Assembly: GCF_018861705.1 (NCBI RefSeq)
Contig: NZ_JAHLEC010000024.1
Coordinates: 1-43,793, forward strand
DNA: 43,793 nucleotides
Source of the DNA: Clostridium psychrophilum
Lineage (GTDB): Bacteria; Bacillota; Clostridia; Clostridiales; Clostridiaceae
Direction: 5' to 3'
Below, one piece after another: positions 33,771 through 40,156 of the stretch. The position numbers and the translations under genes are program-made. A model generated the notes under the pieces. It had not been told where the DNA came from, searched no databases, and saw only the letters and a program-made list of their open reading frames with translations. The first letter of the stretch is position 1. Each line of letters begins with the position of its first letter.

Positions 33771-33810
33771 AATAAGTAAAGGAGGAGCTTTCGCTCCTCC
33801 TTTACTTATT
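33771..33810. terminator. Perfect 18-bp hairpin between PBP and sigG genes
   Basis: Arms AATAAGTAAAGGAGGAGC and exact complement with a TTTC loop. It is shared by convergent genes. The arms contain GGAGGAG, but no start codon follows at translation distance. Confidence 0.88.
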
Positions 33811-33875
33811 CCTAAATTAAAAGATTTTTTTATGTATGTACTGACTTTAATAAGCCATAATCTCACGATGTCACA

Positions 33876-34649
33876 TCATACATACTTTCTCATGTGCTTT
33901 AACGCAGTTTTTTCTAGTCTGGAAACCTGTGCTTGGGATATACCTATTTCATCAGCCACTTCCATTTGAGTTTTTCCGTCGAAGAACCTCAAATTAAGAA
34001 TTAACTTTTCCCTATCTTTTAGCTTTTTCATTCCTTCTTTAATTGATATGTCTTCGAGCCAACTATCATCTAGATTTTTACCATCCTTAATTTGATCCAT
34101 TACATAAATTTCATCCCCACCATCATGGTATATTGGTTGAAATAATGATACTGGATCTTGAATAGCATCTAGTGCAAATACCACATCTTCTCTTGGCAAT
34201 TCTAATTCTTTTGCTATTTCAGTTACAGTCGGTTCTTTATTATTCTCATTCACCAATCGCTCTCTAACCTGTAAAGCTCTATATGCAATATCCCTTAAGG
34301 ACCTGCTAACTCTTATAGAGTTATTATCTCTTAAGTATCTTCTTATTTCCCCAATGATCATAGGGACTGCATATGTAGAAAACCTAACATTTAGACTTAA
34401 ATTGAAATTATCAATTGATTTCATGAGCCCTATGCAACCTACTTGAAATAAATCATCTACATTTTCTCCTCTGTTATTAAAGCGCTTTATCACGCTCAAA
34501 ACTAATCTTAGATTTCCCTCGATAAATTCATCCCTGCACTCAGGTTCTCCATTTTGTATCCTAAATAGTAAGTCTTTCATTTGTTTTTCTTTTAATTTAG
34601 GTAATTTTGAAGTATTTACTCCACATATTTCTACTTTATTGAACATCAT
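33876..34649 (-). CDS. sigG: Sporulation sigma factor SigG (forespore)
   Basis: 257 residues. Nearly all SigG landmarks are present: NKVEICGVNTSKLP, NLRLVLSVIKRFNNRGE, DDLFQVGCIGLMKSIDNF, FSTYAVPMIIGEIRRYLRD, ALDAIQDPVSLFQPIYHDGG and the region 4.2 helix-turn-helix KTQMEVADEIGISQAQVSRL. It drives late forespore genes such as small acid-soluble proteins and germination receptors. Two adjacent ATGs follow an AAGGGA site at a long spacing, so the exact start is uncertain. In most clostridia sigG follows spoIIGA-sigE; here it stands alone, between a PBP gene and a riboswitch on the other strand. Confidence 0.95.
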   Translation of the reverse strand: MMFNKVEICGVNTSKLPKLKEKQMKDLLFRIQNGEPECRDEFIEGNLRLVLSVIKRFNNRGENVDDLFQVGCIGLMKSIDNFNLSLNVRFSTYAVPMIIGEIRRYLRDNNSIRVSRSLRDIAYRALQVRERLVNENNKEPTVTEIAKELELPREDVVFALDAIQDPVSLFQPIYHDGGDEIYVMDQIKDGKNLDDSWLEDISIKEGMKKLKDREKLILNLRFFDGKTQMEVADEIGISQAQVSRLEKTALKHMRKYV

Positions 34650-34774
34650 AAGGTCATCATTCCCTTCAGAATATCTGTATTAAAATTATGTCCCTATGAT
34701 TTATTTTTTATACTACAGACAACCCTACAATATTTAATTAATTTTTCCACCTTGATTCTAAATAATTTGAAATA

Positions 34775-34803
34775 TTGACAATATCAAAAATTAGGACTAT
34801 TGT
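34775..34803 (+). promoter_or_regulatory. SigA-type promoter of the riboswitch-CDF unit
   Basis: TTGACA (34775-34780), 17-bp spacer and TATTGT (34798-34803). It would start transcription about 47 bases before the riboswitch P1 stem. Confidence 0.7.
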
Positions 34804-34856
34804 TAGGGGTAATGTTAATTGATAATTACAATTTAATATTCTTGTTAGGTGAGGTT

Positions 34857-34975
34857 ACTGTATAAGACACACGCTACTGCCCAGAAATGTCGAGAGACGC
34901 CAACGGGTCAGCAGGTATTACCGGATTAAGGTTTTACTTAATGTAGCTGAGTATCAAATCTCTAAGCTATACAGT
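34857..34975 (+). promoter_or_regulatory. Probable NiCo (czcD) riboswitch
   Basis: A closing stem P1 is perfect over 8 bp: ACTGTATA (34857-34864) with TATACAGT (34968-34975). Inside are a CTGCCC/GGGTCAG pairing (34876-34881 with 34904-34910), a GTC-GAGA-GAC hairpin (about 34890-34899) and an ATTAAG/CTTAAT hairpin (about 34925-34942), consistent with a four-way junction. The ACGCTNCTGCCCA and GGGTCAGCAGG words recall the Ni2+/Co2+-binding czcD motif, which usually precedes CDF transporters, as here. The family name is from memory, not a covariance search; yybP-ykoY is the alternative I find less fitting. Confidence 0.7.
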
Positions 34976-35038
34976 GCTAAAACTCAACGAGTGGGATGAG
35001 TTAATTTATTCGTGCGCTTTTATTTAAAAGCATTTAAT

Positions 35039-35066
35039 CTTTCCACTTCATTGTGGAGAGCTTTTT
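35039..35066 (+). terminator. Riboswitch expression-platform terminator
   Basis: CTTTCCAC (35039-35046) pairs with GTGGAGAG (35053-35060) over a 6-base loop, followed by CTTTTTT. It lies 64 bases after the aptamer and before the CDF gene, so metal binding would be expected to prevent its formation. Confidence 0.85.
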
Positions 35067-35070
35067 TACT

Positions 35071-35179
35071 TTAACGGCATTTCCGAAGTCGTTAAAGCTC
35101 CATAGAGGAGATGATGCATCTTCTTTGAAGCTGTTGCATCTTCCAGGTCGATTTTGCTGCGACCCAGGAGATGATTTAA
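35071..35179 (+). repeat. Longest copy of the dispersed composite hairpin repeat
   Basis: Modules in order: a 25-base hairpin (35071-35095, TTAACGGC/GTCGTTAA); AGCTCC-ATAGA-GGAGATGATG (35096-35116); a CATCTTC-rich linker; and the 43-base module (35137-35179) with GGTCG...CGACC and CCCAGGAGATGATTTAA. It lies in the leader of the CDF transporter, after the riboswitch terminator. Confidence 0.85.
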
Positions 35180-35243
35180 TTGTAAAAGTGTAATTGACAT
35201 AAATTATTATCAATTATGTTAAATTTGAAAGGAATGAATAAAA

Positions 35244-36146
35244 ATGAACAAGCAAAAAACTGCATTATTATCTATATTTTCTAATAGTGCGTTAATAATT
35301 TTTAAAATTATAGCTGGAATATTAATGGGCTCAGTTAGTGTTATATCTGAAGCAATCCATTCTTCTATAGATCTTTTGGCAAGCGTTATTGCCTTTTTCT
35401 CCATTAAAGCAGCCTCGAAAGCTGAGGATACTGGTCACCCCTTTGGACACGGTAAATACGAAAATGTATCTGGATTCGTTGAAGCTTTATTAATTTTACT
35501 CGCTGCCGCTCTTATAGTCTATCAAGCTATAAAAAGAATGTTTGAAGGCGGAACAGTTGAGAATGTAGATGCTGGTATATTTGTAATGCTTTTAGCATCT
35601 GTAATTAATTTCTCTGTCTCAATGGTAATATTAAAAACAGCTAAGAAGACAGAATCTATTGCTCTAGAGGCTGATGCTATGCATCTTTTAACAGATGTAT
35701 ATACATCTCTCGGAGTGTTTATTGGACTTGTATTATTACAAATAACAAAAATACCAATTATTGATCCACTTACTGCGATATTTGTTGCATTACTAATAGT
35801 TAAGACTTCTATAAACTTAATCAAAAAATCTTTAACTGATTTAGTAGATTCTAAGCTTCCAGATGAGGATATTTCAAAAATAATAAACATACTTGACTCT
35901 CATTCAGAAATAACTAGATATCATAGTTTAAAAACTAGAAAAAGTGGACCTACAAGAGAAATTAACGTGAATGTCCATCTTTTCGCAAAGGAATCACTAG
36001 TTGATGCACATACTCTTTCTGATAAAATTGAAGAGGAAATAAAGAATGTTTTTCCTGGAAATCCATATGTAATGATTCATTTAGAACCAGAAATGTCTAT
36101 GAGCCCCGTTAATCAAAACAGCGAACTCATAAATAAACTTTCATAA
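35244..36146 (+). CDS. Cation diffusion facilitator (CDF) metal exporter
   Basis: 300 residues with six membrane segments (about 12-200) and a cytoplasmic C-terminal ferredoxin-like domain (about 205-290). The transport-site ligands are H39 and D43 in HSSIDLLAS (TM2) and H147 and D151 in HLLTDVYTS (TM5). An HxxxD/HxxxD set fits Fe, Co or Ni more loosely than the HD-HD zinc site is tested here, so specificity is not fixed by sequence. The loop TGHPFGHGKYE is typical. GAAAGGAATG precedes the ATG. A probable NiCo riboswitch upstream indicates Ni2+/Co2+ export, induced when these ions are high. Confidence 0.94.
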   Translation: MNKQKTALLSIFSNSALIIFKIIAGILMGSVSVISEAIHSSIDLLASVIAFFSIKAASKAEDTGHPFGHGKYENVSGFVEALLILLAAALIVYQAIKRMFEGGTVENVDAGIFVMLLASVINFSVSMVILKTAKKTESIALEADAMHLLTDVYTSLGVFIGLVLLQITKIPIIDPLTAIFVALLIVKTSINLIKKSLTDLVDSKLPDEDISKIINILDSHSEITRYHSLKTRKSGPTREINVNVHLFAKESLVDAHTLSDKIEEEIKNVFPGNPYVMIHLEPEMSMSPVNQNSELINKLS

Positions 36147-36203
36147 TAATATTTCTCTCCGAGATATATCGTTATTTTTTAACAAATCTTATATTGACTA
36201 GCA

Positions 36204-36241
36204 AAAGGCTTAGGGTAACATTAGTGTTCCCCTAAGCCTTT
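36204..36241. terminator. Strong hairpin terminator after the CDF gene
   Basis: Arms AAAGGCTTAGGG / CCCTAAGCCTTT, with an inner AAC/GTT pair, T-rich downstream on both strands. Confidence 0.88.
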
Positions 36242-36371
36242 ATTTATAAATTTCAAATTCATACTTTCTAAATAACATTTTAGCATAATTATCTTCTACT
36301 ATTTTCAATGATTTTGTGGGATATTCTTTACCCAAAAAAAATAGACACCCTTTGGGGTATCTATTTTTCAT
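36240..36371 (-). CDS. Possible small ORF (43 aa) or gene remnant
   Basis: ATG at 36371 to TAA at 36240, encoding MKNRYPKGCLFFLGKEYPTK through to NYAKMLFRKYEFEIYK. The end looks like the last strand-helix of a GNAT acetyltransferase (N-x-A-x-x-L/F-x-K-x-x-F-E), so this could be a remnant of one. There is no clear ribosome binding site and a terminator-like hairpin (36336-36368) overlaps the start. Weakly supported. Confidence 0.3.
   Translation of the reverse strand: MKNRYPKGCLFFLGKEYPTKSLKIVEDNYAKMLFRKYEFEIYK
36336..36368. terminator. Hairpin terminator after the vanZ-like gene
   Basis: Arms AAAAATAGAnACCC / GGGTnTCTATTTTT with a TTT-G loop, ending in a T-run on both strands. It lies downstream of the minus-strand VanZ stop. 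Confidence 0.8.
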
Positions 36372-36433
36372 AATATTATTTTCTATAGTCTACTATCTTA
36401 AGTTAAGTTAACTTAAATTTAATTTAACTTAAT

Positions 36434-36946
36434 TTATTTAATATCTAACCCTTTTTTATTCTTTATTAAGCGCTTAACATATATCTTATAATATGCTATA
36501 TAAAATAACACGATGCCCACTAAAGAACCTGAGAAATCTATTATAACATCACTTACAAGTGAAGTCCTACCCGGAACAAACATTTGATGAAATTCATCAG
36601 TTACTGCAAATAATAGACAAATAAACATTATAGTAGTTAATGCATTTTTCCCCTTAAGTCCAAGAGAAAATAAAACATTGGAAACAAGAACCGCTAATAA
36701 TGCGTACTCAAATGCATGTGCATTTTTTCTAATAATTAAGTTTATTTTCTCATCTCGTGAGCTTATGGGTAATACTCCAGCTTTTGCTTTAGTTGTATTA
36801 GTTTTACCTTCTACATCGTATTTAACATCCCGTATTGATTGCACAATTCCATAACTTCTTAAATTTGATAATGCTCCAGGTCTAGAGGAATTATAAAATA
36901 TAAAACCCAATGATAACAAGCATAGTAAAATTCCTAATTTTTTCAA
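36434..36946 (-). CDS. VanZ-family membrane protein
   Basis: 170 residues from a TTG at 36946, chosen because TGGATGGTGG lies just upstream and because a TATAAT -10 (36978-36983) overlaps the ATG of the longer reading (start at 37006 or 36979). Four hydrophobic segments: about 2-20, 75-95, 100-118 and 130-152. The VanZ hallmark is present: NLIIRKNAHAFEYALLA followed by TDEFHQMFVPGRTSLVSDV. VanZ-like proteins lower teicoplanin susceptibility in enterococci by an unknown route and occur widely in clostridia. An AT-rich TTAAGTTAA-type repeat (36399-36433) follows the stop. Confidence 0.9.
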   Translation of the reverse strand: MKKLGILLCLLSLGFIFYNSSRPGALSNLRSYGIVQSIRDVKYDVEGKTNTTKAKAGVLPISSRDEKINLIIRKNAHAFEYALLAVLVSNVLFSLGLKGKNALTTIMFICLLFAVTDEFHQMFVPGRTSLVSDVIIDFSGSLVGIVLFYIAYYKIYVKRLIKNKKGLDIK

Positions 36947-36977
36947 TTTACCACCATCCAATTTTGTAATAACACAC

Positions 36978-36983
36978 ATTATA
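36978..36983 (-). promoter_or_regulatory. -10 element of the vanZ-like gene
   Basis: A perfect TATAAT on the minus strand followed by G. No strong -35 is seen. Its position argues for translation starting downstream at the TTG. Confidence 0.5.
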
Positions 36984-37045
36984 CCATTTTTTGAACTTAA
37001 TATCATCCTTTTACTTTACTAATATGATTTCTTTTAAATAGAGAA

Positions 37046-37084
37046 AACCACTAAATTGACAGTTAAAGCATCAATTTAGTGGTT
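37046..37084. terminator. Terminator after the CHAP/FN3 gene
   Basis: Perfect 14-base arms (AACCACTAAATTGA and complement) with an 11-base loop, downstream of the minus-strand stop at 37119. Confidence 0.85.
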
Positions 37085-37118
37085 CCATATTATTAGTCTA
37101 AATTAATTTAATTTTATA

Positions 37119-38483
37119 CTAAGCCTTTGCATGTACTACTGTACTCCAATTGCTATATACTCTTATTTTTCCAACATTTCGATATGCTCGAACTTTGTAA
37201 TAATAAATGCGATTTGTTGTAAGTCCTGTATTGTAATAACTTTGTGCAGTACTTCTTAATGTTAAAGCGTAAAATCCATTGCTTGTCGTTGCTCTGTAAA
37301 GTTCATAGCCACTTGCTCCAGTTACGCTACTCCAACGAGTATAAATCTGATTATATCCCAATAATGCCGCATGTATTTCTCTTGGTTTGGAAAGTATCGA
37401 CTTTAAATTTATAGTATTTGAAAAATTACTGTACACCTTAGTATACCCAGCTATTCTATATGCGCGAACTTTATAGTAATAAGTATTGTTTGTTGTAAGT
37501 CCTGTGTTGTAATAACTTTTAGCAGTGCTTCTTAATATTAAAGCATATGAACCCCTACTTGATGTTGCTCTATAAAGCTCATACCCACTTGCTCCAGCTA
37601 CACTGCTAAAGCGGATATAATTTGTGTTATATCCTAGTGATGCTGCATGAATTTCTGCTGGTGCTGTCGGTATATGCATAAATAATCCAAAAGCCTCTGT
37701 AGCAGAAGTTACACCCATGTTTCGTACATGAACAGATGTACCTTGGCTATCCGCAACATATGCTAACGTATAATTTCCAGGAGTAACCCATCCCATGAAT
37801 ACAAAAGTATGAGTTGGATTATACCCTTCGCTACCATGAGTTGTAAAGCAAATACTACCTGCCGTAAGCTCTTTAATATTATAAGAGGTCACCCACCCAT
37901 GTGAACGTAGATAACTTAAATACAGTCCTGTATTAGCTACTGATTTTGGAACCGGCACACCTATGCTTCTCATTGCTTCACTAGAAAAATAAACACAAAT
38001 ATTGTGAGGATCCCCACAATGTAATGCAACAGCTCTGTTTATTACACTACTAATATTGGTTGAAGATTTTAAGTACATTGATAATTTCGCACCAATTACT
38101 GTTTGATTAGGCCCCGCTGCTGCGACTCTAGCTAACTCTGCTTTAGCCGCTGTTGCATTCATTGTTCTATAATTTCCCGCTATCTTCGCCTGCTTAGACA
38201 TAGCTGGCCTCTCAATAGCTATTCTATCAATTTCTTCTTGTTTAGCTTTATCTGCGACAATTTGTGCCAATTTTGTAGCTTCAGTCTGTTTAGCTTTTTC
38301 GGCAACTGCTGAATTTAAAGTATTGTGAGAACTTACTGTGGATATCACTGTTTTTTGACTTGCAGCATAAACATTATTTTTGACTGGTTCTTGCCCCTTA
38401 CTTAAAACTATTCCAATACTAGTGCTTAAGAATGTTACCACTGCTAATGTTGTTGTCATTAATACTCTCTTTCTGCATTTCAC
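37119..38483 (-). CDS. Exported CHAP/NlpC-like protein with two FN3-like modules
   Basis: 454 residues from a GTG at 38483 (GGGGGAAG upstream). Signal peptide (about 1-40), an Ala/Lys-rich helical stalk (45-135), then the same 130-residue cysteine-hydrolase-like domain as at 15356-17137: C163 in NICVYFSSEAM, H225 in PTHTFVFMGW, D245 in AYVADSQG. Spacing between Cys and His differs by one residue from the paralogue. Two FN3-like modules end the protein (about 275-454; ASGYELYRAT...YYYKVRAYR). Probable peptidoglycan amidase or endopeptidase held at the wall by its repeats; activity is inferred from residue order only. Confidence 0.87.
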   Translation of the reverse strand: MKCRKRVLMTTTLAVVTFLSTSIGIVLSKGQEPVKNNVYAASQKTVISTVSSHNTLNSAVAEKAKQTEATKLAQIVADKAKQEEIDRIAIERPAMSKQAKIAGNYRTMNATAAKAELARVAAAGPNQTVIGAKLSMYLKSSTNISSVINRAVALHCGDPHNICVYFSSEAMRSIGVPVPKSVANTGLYLSYLRSHGWVTSYNIKELTAGSICFTTHGSEGYNPTHTFVFMGWVTPGNYTLAYVADSQGTSVHVRNMGVTSATEAFGLFMHIPTAPAEIHAASLGYNTNYIRFSSVAGASGYELYRATSSRGSYALILRSTAKSYYNTGLTTNNTYYYKVRAYRIAGYTKVYSNFSNTINLKSILSKPREIHAALLGYNQIYTRWSSVTGASGYELYRATTSNGFYALTLRSTAQSYYNTGLTTNRIYYYKVRAYRNVGKIRVYSNWSTVVHAKA

Positions 38484-38797
38484 TATAATCTTCCCCCAAA
38501 TTTATTAGTGTTGCTAATGTTTTCCCCTCTACGCACTAATTATATATTTTATTTGTATTATTTAATAAGACATAACTGTAATGATTATATGCTAATAAAT
38601 GTTTTCATTATGATAACATTAAAAAATAAAAATCAAAAAATATTTAGTTACTGACTTATTAATGCACCAAAATTATACATTCGGCAATTGCCTTGTATAG
38701 TCCTTTAATATATTTCTATAAAAGTAAATATTTTCAACTTGCAATAAAAAATAGGTTTTAATAATAAATTTAAAATAGATCTGCTAAAAGGAATTAC

Positions 38798-38826
38798 TTG
38801 ACATAAATATATACGAATTATATAAT
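38798..38826 (+). promoter_or_regulatory. Perfect-consensus SigA promoter
   Basis: TTGACA (38798-38803), exactly 17 bp, TATAAT (38821-38826). It should give a leader of about 118 bases before the unknown gene at 38951. It is the only full consensus match I noticed in the window. Confidence 0.85.
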
Positions 38827-38887
38827 AAATAATGTAAAATATGTTTGGGACTAAAAAACAAGTCAAAATATAAACATACAAAAGAAT

Positions 38888-38928
38888 TTATGCAAATCTT
38901 GGTCATCGTTAATTCAAACTTTGCATAA
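38888..38928 (+). promoter_or_regulatory. Leader hairpin ahead of the unknown gene
   Basis: TTATGCAAA (38888-38896) and TTTGCATAA (38920-38928) are perfect 9-base arms around a 23-base loop, ending ten bases before the GGAGG site (38938-38942). No T-run follows, so it is not a terminator; it could control translation or mRNA stability. Confidence 0.55.
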
Positions 38929-38950
38929 TATTAATATGGAGGCAAATAAC

Positions 38951-39475
38951 ATGAGTGAACAAGCTATACAACAATATGGGAAATCTTCTTTTTCCACTAA
39001 ACTTTTTTTTAATCATAAAGTAAATAAAGCAATTAAAGATTGTAATACCATTGAAACATATTTGTTTAAGAATAATCATTTAAATAAACATGATGACAAA
39101 TTAAATCTAATAATCTCTGATGGATGTAGCAATGAGGTAGACAGCAGTTACTTCTTATGCAAGGGATATACTGAGAATGGAAGCATAACTCCTATAAGAA
39201 AATATACTGCTATAAATGGAGAAGTAACAAAACACATCGATGCAATTAATCGTGACATAATTATTGTACACTTATATGAAAAAAGCGTATACTTACATAA
39301 CTATACTAAAAGCAATAAATATATATCAGGATATTTGATAGACGAAGAATCAAAATCTAGTAAAAACAAGAGTTTAATTTTTACCAATAAAAAGATTAAA
39401 ATAAATACAAAAAATATAAATAAATTTGATACTATTAGCGTTGTTGATGATTTCGTGGATAAGTTTATATTGTAA
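38951..39475 (+). CDS. Uncharacterised 174-aa protein
   Basis: Start ATG at 38951, eight bases after GGAGG; an in-frame ATG at 38921 lacks a site. No signal peptide or membrane segment. The sequence is Lys/Asn/Ser-rich with alternating beta-like stretches (LNLIISDGCS, SYFLCKGYTENG, IIIVHLYEKSVYLHNY, SVVDDFVDKFIL). Three Cys, no motif I recognise. It has the strongest promoter in the window and a structured leader, so it is probably well expressed. A five-copy hairpin repeat array follows 26 bases after the stop. Function unknown. Confidence 0.75.
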   Translation: MSEQAIQQYGKSSFSTKLFFNHKVNKAIKDCNTIETYLFKNNHLNKHDDKLNLIISDGCSNEVDSSYFLCKGYTENGSITPIRKYTAINGEVTKHIDAINRDIIIVHLYEKSVYLHNYTKSNKYISGYLIDEESKSSKNKSLIFTNKKIKINTKNINKFDTISVVDDFVDKFIL

Positions 39476-39501
39476 ACGTTATTCAAACATTCGGACTAAT
39501 T

Positions 39502-39624
39502 AGTCATGTCTAAAACGACATGCAAGTCATGTCTAAAACGACATGCAAGTCATGTCTAAAACGACATGCAAGTCATGTCTAAAACGACATGCTAGTCATG
39601 TCTAAAACGACATACTAGTATGTC
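39502..39624. repeat. 23-bp tandem hairpin array (5 copies) ending in a palindrome
   Basis: Five 23-bp units at 39502, 39525, 39548, 39571 and 39594. Each contains CATGTC-TAAAAC-GACATG, a 6-bp stem with a 6-base loop. Copies 1-3 are identical; copies 4 and 5 differ by one and two bases. The array closes with the perfect 16-base palindrome GACATACTAGTATGTC (39609-39624). No spacers, so not a CRISPR. The words AACGACAT and AAGTCAT also occur in the dispersed hairpin at 12338. Confidence 0.92.
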
Positions 39625-39643
39625 AAACCCATATACAAGTTAC

Positions 39644-39790
39644 CTAGCTTAGACCTTCAAGGTATATTGATACATCTACTAACTTCTTTATAGATGGCTC
39701 TAAATACGAAAAACAATCATAAATATCTGTTATGCCATCATTCTTGATGGCTATATTTCTGTGTAGTGATATTCTATTATAAGCATCCAT
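39644..39790 (-). CDS. Small ORF (48 aa), uncharacterised
   Basis: ATG at 39790 with GAGAGGTG about seven bases upstream; TAG at 39644. The product starts MDAYNRISLHRNIAIKNDGI and ends in an amphipathic helix-like stretch (LEPSIKKLVDVSIYLEGLS). Codon use and composition look like real coding sequence. No signal peptide. I do not recognise it. It runs toward the 23-bp array and the unknown gene at 38951, which is convergent, so the array sits between two converging genes and may end both transcripts. Confidence 0.6.
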   Translation of the reverse strand: MDAYNRISLHRNIAIKNDGITDIYDCFSYLEPSIKKLVDVSIYLEGLS

Positions 39791-40156
39791 TAGAACACCT
39801 CTCTATATTTAAACAACAAATCATAAAAGTCTATATTTTATATTTAGTTTATCCTAATAATAGTCTAAAAAATATAACCTTCTTAATTCAATAATCATAT
39901 TTCATCTGCAAATCACCCTTATTAATGAATTCTCCATACATTTCTTATATAAGCTCATTATTTTAACTATTTGTCCCAATTTTATTGTTTTAAATTTTAA
40001 TTAAATATTAATTTATTTGATTAATTTCTATAATTTAGCTTTAATTTTGTTAAAATTGTTGTTATTTCTCTATATTTATGTATAATTGTACACATAAGTC
40101 CCATTTTAGCTTTTTAAATTGAAGCTTAATATACAAAACTTATTGGAGGATACAAC
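39791..40156. other. 366-bp intergenic region
   Basis: Upstream of both the 48-aa ORF (minus) and the SH3 protein gene (plus). It holds the promoter at 40059-40086. On the minus strand near 39900-39955 a 17-codon stretch (MYGEFINKGDLQMKYDY) precedes a stop, perhaps a gene remnant, but it lacks a start site. Confidence 0.45.
40059..40086 (+). promoter_or_regulatory. SigA-type promoter of the SH3 protein gene
   Basis: TTGTTA (40059-40064), 16-bp spacer, TATAAT (40081-40086), about 70 bases upstream of the start codon. Confidence 0.65.

Larger units (their letters stand above)
34650..35243. other. 594-bp regulatory region between sigG and the CDF gene
   Basis: Contains, left to right, the sigG upstream region, a plus-strand promoter (34775-34803), a structured RNA (34857-34975), its terminator (35039-35066) and the longest copy of the dispersed repeat (35071-35179). 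No ORF. Confidence 0.8.
38484..38950. other. 467-bp divergent intergenic region
   Basis: The left part is featureless AT-rich DNA upstream of the CHAP/FN3 gene. The right part holds a perfect SigA promoter (38798-38826) and a leader hairpin (38888-38928) for the plus-strand gene. No ORF. Confidence 0.6.

Noticed and set aside
39502-39616. CRISPR-like array
   Set aside because: Units are contiguous 23-bp copies with no unique spacers and no cas genes nearby.
39900-39955. Peptide MYGEFINKGDLQMKYDY on the minus strand
   Set aside because: Protein-like wording but no usable start site and an upstream in-frame stop; at most a remnant.
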